A stretch of 48,670 bases of DNA from Acidobacteriota bacterium (GTDB lineage: Bacteria > Acidobacteriota > Vicinamibacteria > Vicinamibacterales > UBA8438). Under the pieces are notes generated by a model. That model was not told the origin of the DNA and made no database searches. It saw nothing but the letters and a program-made list of their open reading frames with translations. The stretch covers positions 1-48,670 of the forward strand of contig PAUN01000039.1 in assembly GCA_002712885.1 (NCBI GenBank), in the 5' to 3' direction. Below are positions 19,101 to 28,714 of the stretch, piece by piece. Both the position numbers and the translations under genes were made by a program. Numbering within the stretch: the first letter of the stretch is position 1; each line of letters starts with the position of its first letter.

Positions 19101-20144
19101 GTGAAGCGATGGTATCTCGGTGTCGTGATGGCGGCCGTCGGCGTGGTCGCGTGCGGGCCCCCGGCTCCGGTGGAAGAGGCGATACCGGAGTCCGAACCGA
19201 TGGCGGCCGAGCCCGCGGACAGCGCGGGGACGGTCGTGCGCGTCGACCCCGCGTTCGATGCCTTGGTGCCGGCTGATGCGGTCATCGAGAAACTGGCCGA
19301 TGGCTATGGGTTCACGGAGGGGCCGGTCTGGGTGCGGCGCGGCGAGCCAGACCCCTACCTGCTGTTCAGCGACATTCCCAACAACGCGATTCGAAAGTGG
19401 TCCCCGACCGAGGGGGCCAGCGACTTCCTCAGTCCGGTCTTCGAGGGCGATCCGGATGGTCGCTCCGTTGGTTCGAACGGGCTGCTGATCGACGGCGAGG
19501 GCCGGCTGATTCTGTGCGAGCACGGGAACCGGCGGATATCACGCATCGAGGCTGACGGCAGCGTCACGGTGCTCGCCGACCGGTTTGAGGGGAAGCGCTT
19601 GAACAGTCCGAATGATGCGGTGTATCACTCGAGCGGCGCGTTGTACTTCACGGACCCCCCGTACGGGCTTCGGGAAGGGAACGACGACCCGGACAAGGAG
19701 CTCGACTTCAACGGCATCTTTCGGCTGAGCCCTGATGGGACGCTTACCCGGCTGGCGGACCAGACCGCGCCGAACGGGATCGCGCTGTCACCGGATGAGG
19801 GGACGCTCTATGTGGCCAACTCAGACGGGGCTAACAAGGTGTGGTACGCCTACGACGTCCTGGCTGACGGCACGCTGGGACCGGGGCGGGTGTTTTACGA
19901 CGTCAACGAGGTGGAAGCTCCCGGCGCGGCCGACGGGATGACGATTGACCGTGACGGCAACCTGTTCGCGACGGGCCCGGGCGGCATCTGGGTGATCAGT
20001 CCGGACGGAACGCACCTGGGCTCGATTCAGCCCGACGAAGTGCCGGCCAATGCCGGTTGGGGCGACGACGGCAACACCTTGTATATGACCGGTCGCACTG
20101 GGTTGTACCGGATCAGGTTGAACACTGGCGGGCCGATACCGTAG
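19101..20144 (+). CDS. SMP-30/gluconolactonase/LRE family lipoprotein
   Basis: Lipobox VVACGPP; GFTEGPVWV, SNGLLIDGEGRLILCEHGNRRI, NSPNDAVYHSSGALYFTDPPYGL, APNGIALSPDEGTLYVANS. Confidence 0.92.
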   Translation: MKRWYLGVVMAAVGVVACGPPAPVEEAIPESEPMAAEPADSAGTVVRVDPAFDALVPADAVIEKLADGYGFTEGPVWVRRGEPDPYLLFSDIPNNAIRKWSPTEGASDFLSPVFEGDPDGRSVGSNGLLIDGEGRLILCEHGNRRISRIEADGSVTVLADRFEGKRLNSPNDAVYHSSGALYFTDPPYGLREGNDDPDKELDFNGIFRLSPDGTLTRLADQTAPNGIALSPDEGTLYVANSDGANKVWYAYDVLADGTLGPGRVFYDVNEVEAPGAADGMTIDRDGNLFATGPGGIWVISPDGTHLGSIQPDEVPANAGWGDDGNTLYMTGRTGLYRIRLNTGGPIP

Positions 20145-20171
20145 CCCGCCTTCGCCAAGGCTACGGCGGGC
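20141..20171 (+). repeat. REP-like hairpin abutting stop codon
   Basis: GTAGCCCGCCTTCGCCAAGGCTACGGCGGGC: nested alternatives GTAGCC/GGCTAC and GCCCGCC/GGCGGGC, starting inside TAG of the SMP-30 gene. Confidence 0.55.
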
Positions 20172-20239
20172 AGGCCGGCCGACCACGGTGTGTGTCGCAG
20201 TTGTCCGGTGGACGGTTCGTCTACGCTGGAGGTTGAGAG

Positions 20240-22216
20240 ATGACCCTACGAAGTTGTCGGTTCACGCGAGCGCTTGGTGTCTGCCTGGTGTTCGGGAGCG
20301 TCACCTCGACGGCCGTGGCCCAGCCCGGTGCGCGGGACGGTGAGTGGCGGCACTATGGCGGTGACGAGGCCAACACGCGCTACTCGCCACTCGATCAGAT
20401 CACCGCCGACAACTTCAGCGAACTGGAGCTTGTCTGGCGGATGAAGACCGACAACTTCGGTCCCGTGCCCGAGTACAACTTTCAGTCGACGCCGTTGATG
20501 GTTGGTGGCGTGGTCTACTCGACCGTTGGGACCCGGCGGTCCGTGGTCGCGGTGGACGCAGGTACTGGCGAGTATCTGTGGATGCATCGCCTGGACGAAG
20601 GCGAGCGGGCGGAGGAAGCGCCACGTCGGCTCTCCGGTCGCGGTCTGGCGTATCGCGACAACGGTGGGAGCGGGCAGATCATCTACGTTACGCCCGGCTA
20701 CCGAATGATCGCGCTCGATGCCGTCACCGGGCAGCGAATCCCGAGCTTCGGCACCGACGGCATCGTCGACCTGATGCAGAACATGGATCAGGACATCGAC
20801 CCGATTGCCGGCGAGATCGGTCTCCATGCCACACCCCTCGTTGCCGGTGACACCATCATCGTCGGGGCCGCGCATGTGCCGGGGAGCGCGCCCGAGTCGA
20901 TGCGGAACACGAAGGGCTACGTGCGCGGGTTCGATGCCGACACCGGCGCACGCAAGTGGATCTTCCACACGATTCCCGGTGGTGACGAATTTGGCAACGA
21001 CACCTGGCTCAATGAATCGTGGCGGTATACCGGGAACAACGGTGTCTGGGGCCAGATCAGTGTCGACCTCGAGCTCGGCATCGTCTATCTGCCGACCGAG
21101 ATGCCCACGAACGACTACTACGGAGGCCATCGCCACGGCGACAATCTATTCTCGGACAGCATCGTGGCGGTGGATCTCGAGACCGGCGAGCGGGTGTGGC
21201 ACTTCCAGGCGATTCATCACGATGTCTGGGACTGGGACTTTCCCTGCGCGCCGGTGCTGGTCGACGTGGAAATCGAGGGCCGGCCGGGCATTACGAAAGT
21301 CATCGCGCAGCCGAGCAAGCAGAGCTGGCTGTATGTGCTCGACCGGGAGACCGGTGAACCGATCTGGCCCATCGAGGAGCGACCGATGCCGGCGTCCGAC
21401 GTGCCGGGCGAACTGCTGGCTCTGACCCAGCCGTTTCCCACTAGGCCACCCGCCTACGACCGACAGGGTGTGAGCGAAGACGACCTGATCGATTTCACCC
21501 CCGAGCTACGGGCCGAGGCGCTGGAGCGGGTCTCGAACTTCGGGATGGGACCAATTTTCACCCCGCCCGTCGTCGCCGACCCCGATGGGTCGTACGGCAC
21601 GCTGATGCTGCCCTCGACCGGCGGCGGTACGAACTGGCCCGGCGGGTCGGTTGACCCGGAGACCGGTATCTTCTACCAGTACTCCTTCACGACGATGGTG
21701 TCTCTCGGGCTGGTCAACGATCCCGAGCGGTCGGATATGGACTTCATCCGCGGCAACCCGGCCGGCGTGGCGCCCCGCGATCGCGCTTTGACCATCCGGG
21801 GCTTGCCCCTCGTGAAGCCACCATGGGGACGAATCAGCGCGATCGATCTCAAGACGGGCGACATCCTGTGGCAAATCGCTCACGGTGAGACCCCGGACAA
21901 CGTGCGGGAGCATCCCGACCTGCAGGGCCTCGACATTCCTCGGACCGGCCGGATCGGTCGCGTCGGCACCCTGATCACCAAGACCCTGGTCATCGCCGGT
22001 GAGCCCGGAACGTTCACGACCCCGTCCGGCGAGCGTGGCGCCATGCTGCGCGCCTACGACAAGGTCACCGGCGCGGAGGTCGGCGTGGTGTTCATGCCGG
22101 TCGGGGTGTCCGGTTCGCCAATGACCTACATGCACGAGGGCGCGCAATACATCGTCGTCGCCACGAGTGGCGGCGGCCAGGCGGGGGAACTGCTCGCGTT
22201 TCGGTTGGGGGAGTAG
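20240..22216 (+). CDS. PQQ-dependent dehydrogenase (quinoprotein, no fused heme domain seen)
   Basis: GEWRHYGGDEANTRYSPLDQITADNFSELELVWRM...; HHDVWDWDFPCAPVLVDV; GVSGSPMTYMHEGAQYIVVATSGGG. Confidence 0.92.
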   Translation: MTLRSCRFTRALGVCLVFGSVTSTAVAQPGARDGEWRHYGGDEANTRYSPLDQITADNFSELELVWRMKTDNFGPVPEYNFQSTPLMVGGVVYSTVGTRRSVVAVDAGTGEYLWMHRLDEGERAEEAPRRLSGRGLAYRDNGGSGQIIYVTPGYRMIALDAVTGQRIPSFGTDGIVDLMQNMDQDIDPIAGEIGLHATPLVAGDTIIVGAAHVPGSAPESMRNTKGYVRGFDADTGARKWIFHTIPGGDEFGNDTWLNESWRYTGNNGVWGQISVDLELGIVYLPTEMPTNDYYGGHRHGDNLFSDSIVAVDLETGERVWHFQAIHHDVWDWDFPCAPVLVDVEIEGRPGITKVIAQPSKQSWLYVLDRETGEPIWPIEERPMPASDVPGELLALTQPFPTRPPAYDRQGVSEDDLIDFTPELRAEALERVSNFGMGPIFTPPVVADPDGSYGTLMLPSTGGGTNWPGGSVDPETGIFYQYSFTTMVSLGLVNDPERSDMDFIRGNPAGVAPRDRALTIRGLPLVKPPWGRISAIDLKTGDILWQIAHGETPDNVREHPDLQGLDIPRTGRIGRVGTLITKTLVIAGEPGTFTTPSGERGAMLRAYDKVTGAEVGVVFMPVGVSGSPMTYMHEGAQYIVVATSGGGQAGELLAFRLGE

Positions 22217-22227
22217 GGGAGTAGACC

Positions 22228-23817
22228 TCAGACGGAGCCGGGTCGTGCACCCTCGCGCGCCGCGCGTTCCCGGTCCCGAAGCTCTCGTCGTAGGATTTTT
22301 CCGGACGCGACCTTGGGAATCGCGTCGATGAATTCGACGGCGCGGACCTTCTTGTGTGGCGCCACGCGGTCGGCGACGTAGTCCATGATCGCCTCGGCGG
22401 TCACCGCGACGTTCGGTATCTGCACGACATACGCTTTGGGAATCTCACCCGCTTCGACGTCGGGCACCGGGATGACGGCCACGTCGGCGACCGCGGGGTG
22501 CGCCTGAATCACACCTTCGAGTTCCGCCGGGGCCACCTGGAGTCCTTTGTACTTGATGAGTTCCTTGACGCGGTCGACCACGAACAGGTACCCGTCGGCG
22601 TCGGCCCGCCCGATATCGCCGGTGTGCAGCCAGCCGTCGGCGTCAAGCATCTCGGTGGTGGCCTCGGGGTCGTTCAGATACCCCTTCATCACCTGCGGCC
22701 CGCGAATCCACACCTCGCCCACGGCGTCGCTGTCCGCATCCGTTCCGGTGGTGAGATCAACGATACGGTATTCAGTGTTGGGCAACGCGACCCCCACCGA
22801 GTCGTGTTTGATCTCTCGGTCTTTCCCGTTCGCGTGCGTTACCGGGCTGGTCTCGGTCAGGCCGTACCCCTGGCGCAGCATCAGCCCGTGGCGATCGATA
22901 CAGGCTTTGGCCACGGGCTCCGGGAGCGGCGCCGCCCCGGACAGGATGTTCTTCAGCGCGGTGATGTCGTAATTGTCGACCAGCGGGTGCTTGGCCAGGG
23001 CGAGCACGATGGGGGGAACAAGATACGCCATCGTTACCGCATGGGTCTGCAGCAGTTCCAGAAATTGCTCCAGATCGAACCGCGGCATCGTGACGATGGT
23101 GGCTCCGGCCCGCAATGCCCCGCTCATGATCACCACCATCCCGTAGATGTGGTAGAACGGCAGAATCCCGATCAAGACCTCATCCTCTGAGAGTTGTTCG
23201 ACCGAATGGGTCTGGCAGAGGTTCGAGACCAGGTTGTGGTGGGTCAACATCACGCCCTTGGGGAGGCCGGTGGTCCCGCTGGAATACGGCAGCGCTACCA
23301 GGTCATCTCGTGGATTGATTTCGATCGTCGGTAGCGGCCCATCCCCGTCGGCGAGTGCCGCGAACGGCGTGGCGCCGTCAGCGTCTCCGAACACGAAGAT
23401 CTCCCGTACCGAGGTGCCGGCGATCGCCTGGGTCGCCTTGTCGAGGAACTGAGGCACCGTGACCAGCAACGTGGCGCCGCTGCCGAGGAGTTGACGGTTC
23501 AGTTCGTCGGCCCTGTACAACGGATTGACGGTGGTATTGACCCCGCCCGCGGTCGCGACCGCGAAGAACGCAATGGCGTATTCGGGTACGTTGGGACTGT
23601 AGATGGCGAGGACATCACCCTTGCCGAATCCGCGACCGGCCAGCCCCGCCGCCGTCCGCCGCACCGCGGCCACCAGCTCTCCATAGGTCAGGGTCCGTCC
23701 GGTGGGTCCGTCGATCAAGGCCGCCTTGTCTGAGTAATTGGCCGCGTGCTGGAACAGAAAGTCCTGGAGCGGGATGTCCGGGATGTCCACATCAGGGTAA
23801 GGGCTTCGATAGATCAT
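22228..23817 (-). CDS. AMP-dependent acyl/aryl-CoA ligase (4-coumarate-CoA ligase-like)
   Basis: LPYSSGTTGLPKGVMLTHHNL; GYGLTETSPVTH; GWLHTGDIGRADADGYLFVVDRVKELIKYKGLQVAPAELE. Confidence 0.93.
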   Translation of the reverse strand: MIYRSPYPDVDIPDIPLQDFLFQHAANYSDKAALIDGPTGRTLTYGELVAAVRRTAAGLAGRGFGKGDVLAIYSPNVPEYAIAFFAVATAGGVNTTVNPLYRADELNRQLLGSGATLLVTVPQFLDKATQAIAGTSVREIFVFGDADGATPFAALADGDGPLPTIEINPRDDLVALPYSSGTTGLPKGVMLTHHNLVSNLCQTHSVEQLSEDEVLIGILPFYHIYGMVVIMSGALRAGATIVTMPRFDLEQFLELLQTHAVTMAYLVPPIVLALAKHPLVDNYDITALKNILSGAAPLPEPVAKACIDRHGLMLRQGYGLTETSPVTHANGKDREIKHDSVGVALPNTEYRIVDLTTGTDADSDAVGEVWIRGPQVMKGYLNDPEATTEMLDADGWLHTGDIGRADADGYLFVVDRVKELIKYKGLQVAPAELEGVIQAHPAVADVAVIPVPDVEAGEIPKAYVVQIPNVAVTAEAIMDYVADRVAPHKKVRAVEFIDAIPKVASGKILRRELRDRERAAREGARPGSV

Positions 23818-24018
23818 CGTCTCTCCGTGCTTCTGCCGTCGTCCGACCGACACTAGCGTATGCCAGCGTCGCCACCGCGACAACGGTGCCGGCGCGCGGG
23901 TTGTGGCCCGGGCGCTATGATAGCCAAGACGAGTTCGGTCCTCCAGAGGCCGACGAGGGCGCGGCTAGCCGCCGGGATACGGCGAGCCGGCAATTGGCGA
24001 TTTCCACGGAGAAGACTC

Positions 24019-24318
24019 TTGACACTCGAAAAGATCACGGAGGGCATTCGGGGCCGCGTTGGCACGCGATCGCCGATTCCCGCTATCGTGAAATTTGATT
24101 TTGGGGACGACGGTGTTGTCCGGGTCGACGGCAAATCCACGCCAACCGTCGTTGACAATGAGGACCGCGAAGCCGACTGTACGGTGAAAGTGATCATGGA
24201 TGATTTTGTCCAGATCGCGCAGGGGACGATCAATCCGCAGATGGCATTCATGACCGGCAAGCTGCGGGTCGAAGGCGACGTCAGTCTGGCCATGCAGTTG
24301 GGTGCCATTCTCAAGTAG
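24019..24318 (+). CDS. SCP2 sterol-binding domain protein
   Basis: FDFGDDGVVRVDGKSTPTVVDNEDREADCTVKVIMDDFVQIAQGTINPQMAFMTGKLRVEGDVSLAMQLGAIL; start uncertain (TTG 24019 proposed). Confidence 0.82.
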   Translation: MTLEKITEGIRGRVGTRSPIPAIVKFDFGDDGVVRVDGKSTPTVVDNEDREADCTVKVIMDDFVQIAQGTINPQMAFMTGKLRVEGDVSLAMQLGAILK

Positions 24319-24320
24319 CA

Positions 24321-24352
24321 CGCCAGGCCAGCGGGCGCCTCGTCAGAAAACC
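24321..24352 (-). repeat. stop-abutting repeat, family 1 (copy F, minus orientation, truncated)
   Basis: Reverse complement after the SDR stop: TGA|GGTTTTCTGACGAGGCGCCCGCTGGCCTGGCG; fills nearly the whole gap between two convergent stops. Confidence 0.6.
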
Positions 24353-25156
24353 TCAGGTCACCGATGTGCCGCCGTCTACGGGGATGATGGCGCCGTTGGT
24401 ATAGGCGCCGGCCCGTGAGGCGAGGTAGATCGCGATTCCCGCCATCTCTTCCGGACGTCCGATCCGCCCCAGCGGGCAGTTCCGTTCGATGTCGTCGCGG
24501 AAACGATCGAGGGACCCCTCCGTCATCTTGCTTTCGAAGAACCCCGGAGCAATCGCGTTGACCGTGATATGGCGTGGGCCCAATTCTAGGGCCAGCGTCT
24601 TGCTCATATGGTGCACTGCCGCCTTGCTGGCCGAATACGAGAACGTGCCCGTCTGCAGGACCGTCGGCACTTTGAGACCGTCCATCGAGCCGATGTTGAT
24701 CACCCGTGCGGGGTCGTCCGGCGCGGCACCGGCCGTCAGCAACGGCGTGAGATCGCGGGTAAGAAAGAACAGGGCCGTCACGTTGAGTCCGAGCACCTTA
24801 CGAAACCCATCTTCGGGGAACGTCTCGTAGGGCGCACCCCAAGCGGCGCCTGCGTTGTTGACCAGAATGTGCAGCCGATCGATGCGTTGCCCTAGCGTTT
24901 CGATGAGCCGCGCCCGGTCCGCGTCATCGGTGATATCCGCCGGCAGCGAGTGGCAGGGTCCGAGGGCCGATAAGGTAGCGGCGACCTCGTTACAGACGGC
25001 CGCCTTGCGGGACGAGATGTAGACGGTCGCGCCCGCCCGCACATAGCCCTCCGCGATCATCTTGCCGATCCCGCGGGAGCCCCCGGTGACCAACGCGGTT
25101 TTTCCGCTCAGGTCGAACAGGGTGGAGACGTCGATGGTGTTGTCGTGGGGGGGCAC
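24353..25156 (-). CDS. SDR family oxidoreductase
   Basis: GKTALVTGGSRGIGKMIAEGY; NNAGAAWG; YSASKAAVHHMSKTLA. Confidence 0.93.
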   Translation of the reverse strand: MPPHDNTIDVSTLFDLSGKTALVTGGSRGIGKMIAEGYVRAGATVYISSRKAAVCNEVAATLSALGPCHSLPADITDDADRARLIETLGQRIDRLHILVNNAGAAWGAPYETFPEDGFRKVLGLNVTALFFLTRDLTPLLTAGAAPDDPARVINIGSMDGLKVPTVLQTGTFSYSASKAAVHHMSKTLALELGPRHITVNAIAPGFFESKMTEGSLDRFRDDIERNCPLGRIGRPEEMAGIAIYLASRAGAYTNGAIIPVDGGTSVT

Positions 25157-25451
25157 GTGCTATGACCTCGTGGCCCCATCATGCCATTCTTCGACCGCTG
25201 CGTCATACGCACGCCGGCCATGGCCCCCCCGCGTGCCGGATGCTCGAACCGCTCGACATCCCGACCCCCGGTGCGACGCTCCCGCTCTTCGGCCTTTATC
25301 GTTTGCTGGCTCGTTGAGTGCCTTGTGAAGCCTGACCACAGTCAACGGGTCGGCTGCTTGAGGTGGCGTTCCTGCCCCCGCCCCTACCACCGCGACAGTC
25401 GTCCTCCCAACCGTGTCCGCGGCTCGAAGCCCAGAACGCCCTCCCCGCGTC

Positions 25452-25928
25452 CTATTGCTCGGCGAGCGGAATGAACAATGAAATTCGATCCTCGGTTCCG
25501 ATAGCTCGTGAGATGTGCCCCTGGCCGGTCGTGTCCTCAGCCAGCAGGATGTGCCCCGGGTACAACCTGACCTTCGTGCCGTCGCCGAATTCCACCTCGC
25601 TCTCGCCACTTAGCGTGATGACATACTGGCGTCGCGGCGCCGTGTGGAACGGCAGGTCGTAGTCCAGCGATGTGCGGCGGAACTGCAGGCTGGTGACGTC
25701 AACCGTTTCCGAGAGTTCCGTGGCGCCCCGGAGCTCCCCGAGCGGCACGTCGTATTCCTCGGCATGGGTCTGGTTGTCCGGGCCGGTGAACATGCGGGTG
25801 ACCTTGATCGGCGTCCGTGCCTGAGCCGCGGCATGGGTGTCGCCAACCCAGTGCGCGCCGATGAAGGCGAGTGTGGGTATCCAGCCAAGCGCGACCAGGC
25901 CGGTCGCGAGTCGTCGTTTTGTCGTCAT
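25452..25928 (-). CDS. secreted cupin-like protein
   Basis: Signal peptide from MTTKRRLATGLVALGW; cupin-like PFHTAPRRQYVITLSGESEVEFGDGTKVRLYPGHILLAEDTTGQGH. Confidence 0.65.
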   Translation of the reverse strand: MTTKRRLATGLVALGWIPTLAFIGAHWVGDTHAAAQARTPIKVTRMFTGPDNQTHAEEYDVPLGELRGATELSETVDVTSLQFRRTSLDYDLPFHTAPRRQYVITLSGESEVEFGDGTKVRLYPGHILLAEDTTGQGHISRAIGTEDRISLFIPLAEQ

Positions 25929-26029
25929 GGTGTCCCCCGAGAATCTGGTTGCGCGCGGTGGTCGTGCCAAGTATAGAGCGGAGCGGTGACCCGGGCGTCC
26001 TGCGTGCGACCCGTGTCGTTAGGGATCGT

Positions 26030-26172
26030 CACGAAATAACAGCGACATTTCTGGGTGTCGATGCATCCCGCGCGACCGTGTTGCTCGTCGCTTGCATACT
26101 CCCCGTATGCGCACTCCTCGCGCCTGGTCGGGCGCGTGCCTCGACACCCAGAAATGCCGCTGTTATTTCGTG
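26030..26172. repeat. 143-bp palindromic element with 36-bp terminal inverted repeats
   Basis: 26030-26065 CACGAAATAACAGCGACATTTCTGGGTGTCGATGCA versus 26137-26172, which reads CACGAAATAACAGCGGCATTTCTGGGTGTCGAGGCA on the other strand: 34/36 identical. Central GCATAC-tccc-GTATGC stem. Confidence 0.85.
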
Positions 26173-26753
26173 GTGGGCCCTTGCTCGAGGTGACGGGCGC
26201 AGGCGGACAGTCGAACCGTCCAGGGAGGAGTCGGGTCGATGATGGTGACTGACGTGTTGCGGAACCGCACGGGCTGCGTCGCATCGTCGCCGTAGGTGAG
26301 GTGCAACTCGGTGAGCGCTCTGATCACGAGGCCATGCGTGACGACGGCGACCCGCTCGGTGCCCCCGTGGGCGACCGAGCCGACGTGCGCCCACGCCCGG
26401 GCGACCCGCGCGAGGAAGACGGGCCAGGCCTCCCCCCCGGGTGGGTCATGATCTGGTCCGAACAGCTGGTGCTCCACACCCGCATATGGATGTCCGTCCA
26501 GCGTGCCCAGGTCCCGTTCGCGTAGCAGTGGGGTCAGCTCCGTTGGGATCGTGCCGGTGACATCCAGCGCGGCTGCCGTGCGGCGAGCGCGAGGGTAGTC
26601 GCTGCTGAGAATTTTGGTTAGACCAACCTCGGCCATCCGAGCCCCGAGCCGCTTGGCCTGTTGGGCGCCGATGGCGTCGAGCGGCGTGTCCGGGCGCTGC
26701 ACGACCCGCGCGGCATTGAGCGCGGTTTGACCGTGCCGAATCAGATAGATCAT
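26163..26753 (-). CDS. histidine phosphatase family protein
   Basis: MIYLIRHGQTALNAARVVQRPDTPLDAIGAQQAKRLG; LLRERDLGTLDG; VVTHGLVIRAL. Confidence 0.92.
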   Translation of the reverse strand: MIYLIRHGQTALNAARVVQRPDTPLDAIGAQQAKRLGARMAEVGLTKILSSDYPRARRTAAALDVTGTIPTELTPLLRERDLGTLDGHPYAGVEHQLFGPDHDPPGGEAWPVFLARVARAWAHVGSVAHGGTERVAVVTHGLVIRALTELHLTYGDDATQPVRFRNTSVTIIDPTPPWTVRLSACARHLEQGPTTK

Positions 26754-26931
26754 GCAGATGGGGGCACGGCAGAAGCGGTGTCGACTGATCGTGTCGGCGC
26801 GCATTGTACACGGCTCGGTGGTCCGCGCTGTGCCTGCAGGTCGGGTGGACGCAGGTCCCCCGGGACGCTATTGTCCTCACCATGATTCATGACAGACGTC
26901 CCATGGGTGTGCGCGTTCCGCTTGGACGAGG

Positions 26932-28155
26932 GTGACGGTCCTGAACAAGAAGCACGTGGGCGCCTGGGCGCTCTTTGATTTCGCCAACTCCGTCTATCCA
27001 GCGGTGATGACGACCGCGGTCTTTCCCGTCTTCTTCATCACGTTCGTCGTTGGCGACGAGGGGGGCGTGGGGGAACTCTGGTGGGGACGAGCCGTGTCGC
27101 TCTCGGCGCTGATCGTGGCGGTGTCGTCGCCGTTGCTGGGCGCGGTCGCCGACCGCGGCGGCGCCCGTAAGAAGTTCATGCTCGCCTACACGTCGGTCTG
27201 TCTCGTCGCCGTGGCGATGATGTCGACGCTGGACCAGGGTATGGTCTTGCGGGGCTTCTTGCTGTTTGTCGTCGCCAACGTGGGGTTCGAGAGCGCGTTG
27301 GTCTTCTACAACGCGTATCTGCCTGACATCGCCCCGCCCGAGCGTCAGGGATGGGTCTCTGGTCTCGGTTTCGGGGTTGGTTATCTTGGCTCGGCCCTGG
27401 GGCTTGTGATGGTGATTCCGTTTGCGGGCGATCGTATCGAGCTGGTGTGGTTTCTGGTAGCCGGCTTCTTCTTGGTGTTCTCTCTGCCGGCGTTCCTTGT
27501 GCTGCCGAAAGATCAGCCGACCGACATGAGCATTGCACAGGCGGCCAGGTGGGGTGTCACGAGCTTTCGGGCCATCGTCAAAGAGGTGTGGGATCTCAAG
27601 GAGTTGCGCAATTTTCTCTTCGCGTTCTTCTTCTATATCGACGGTGTGCTGACGATCATCGTGATGGCTGGCGTGGTGGCGACCGAGACCTTTGGTTTCG
27701 ACCAGCAAGGAACGATCGTGCTCTTTCTCATCGTTCAAATGTCGGCGCTGGTCGGCGCGTTCGCCTTGGCGACGCCCACCGACCGGTATGGCCCCAAGCG
27801 GGTGCTGAACGGCGTACTCGGTCTCTGGATTTTCGTGGGGGTCGCCGCCTACGTCATCGAGAACCCGACGCTGTTCTATGGGATGGCCGTACTGGCCGGT
27901 CTGGGGTTGGGCTCGACCCAGGCGGCGAGCCGGGCGTTCCTGTCATCGCTGGTTCCCGCGGGGAAGGAGGCCGGAATGTTCGGTTTCTACGCGTTGTGCG
28001 GCAAGTCGTCGTCGGTCATCGGCCCGCTGCTGTTCGGTTATGTGACTGTCTGGGCCGACGGCAACCAACGACCCGCATTTCTGACCCTTACGGGGTTGTT
28101 CATGCTGGGTCTGGTTCTGCTGCAGCGGGTGCGGGATCCTCGAGCCGCCGCCTGA
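26932..28155 (+). CDS. MFS transporter, UMF1/Atg22-like
   Basis: WALFDFANSVYPAVMTTAVFPVFF...; FYNAYLPDIAPPERQGWVSGLGFGVGYLGSALGL; FFFYIDGVLTIIVMAGVVATETFGF; GTG start. Confidence 0.9.
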   Translation: MTVLNKKHVGAWALFDFANSVYPAVMTTAVFPVFFITFVVGDEGGVGELWWGRAVSLSALIVAVSSPLLGAVADRGGARKKFMLAYTSVCLVAVAMMSTLDQGMVLRGFLLFVVANVGFESALVFYNAYLPDIAPPERQGWVSGLGFGVGYLGSALGLVMVIPFAGDRIELVWFLVAGFFLVFSLPAFLVLPKDQPTDMSIAQAARWGVTSFRAIVKEVWDLKELRNFLFAFFFYIDGVLTIIVMAGVVATETFGFDQQGTIVLFLIVQMSALVGAFALATPTDRYGPKRVLNGVLGLWIFVGVAAYVIENPTLFYGMAVLAGLGLGSTQAASRAFLSSLVPAGKEAGMFGFYALCGKSSSVIGPLLFGYVTVWADGNQRPAFLTLTGLFMLGLVLLQRVRDPRAAA

Positions 28156-28162
28156 TCCCGCC

Positions 28163-28576
28163 TCAGACGTCTTCGGTCGCGTCACCCACCGAGTCAGGCG
28201 TCACGCCCTCTGCGTCAAGGACTTCCCTGGCCAGACGAAATGCTTCGACCCCGGCTGGGATGCCGCAGTAAATGGCGACCTGCATCAGGGTGTCCCGAAT
28301 CTCCTCGACGGTACAGCCGTTCCGTATGGCGCCGCGCACATGGGTCTTGAACTCGTGGCTCCGATTCAGGGCGGAGATCATCGCGAGGTTGATCAGGCTG
28401 CGTTGCCGGTCGCTGAGCGTCGGCCGGGTCCAGACCTGACCCCAGCAGTAATCGGTCACCAGTTGCTGAAACTCGGCGTTGAAGCTGTCCAGCCCGGTCA
28501 GCGCCCGGTCGACATACTCGTCGCCCAGGACCCGTCGTCGCGCCTGTAATCCTTCATCGTGTTTCACGTTCGACAT
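28163..28576 (-). CDS. carboxymuconolactone decarboxylase family protein (PcaC-like)
   Basis: GLQARRRVLGDEYVDRALTGLDSFNAEFQQLVTDYCWGQVWTRPTLSDRQRSLINLAMISALNRSHEFKTHVRGAIRNGCTVEEIRD. Confidence 0.9.
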   Translation of the reverse strand: MSNVKHDEGLQARRRVLGDEYVDRALTGLDSFNAEFQQLVTDYCWGQVWTRPTLSDRQRSLINLAMISALNRSHEFKTHVRGAIRNGCTVEEIRDTLMQVAIYCGIPAGVEAFRLAREVLDAEGVTPDSVGDATEDV

Positions 28577-28714
28577 CGTGTTCTCCTGGATCAACTCGCG
28601 CGGGAATTCCCTCGTCCGCTCCGGTCCGCGTGGTCAGAAGGTCCGCGAGTGTACCATTCACCGCGTCGGCGGCTGGCGGAGGGCTGTCAGCGGGAGCCGG
28701 CGCAGGAGAACGTT

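Noticed and set aside
26030-26172. Integron attC site
   Set aside because: Ends and arms do not contain the RYYYAAC/GTTRRRY core pair, arms are too perfectly paired, and there is no integrase or gene-cassette array.
26029-26394. ORFs 25871..26242 (+) and 26029..26394 (-) with similar peptides HEITATFLGV and HEITAAFLGV
   Set aside because: The similarity is produced by the 36-bp inverted repeat being read on both strands, not by real genes.
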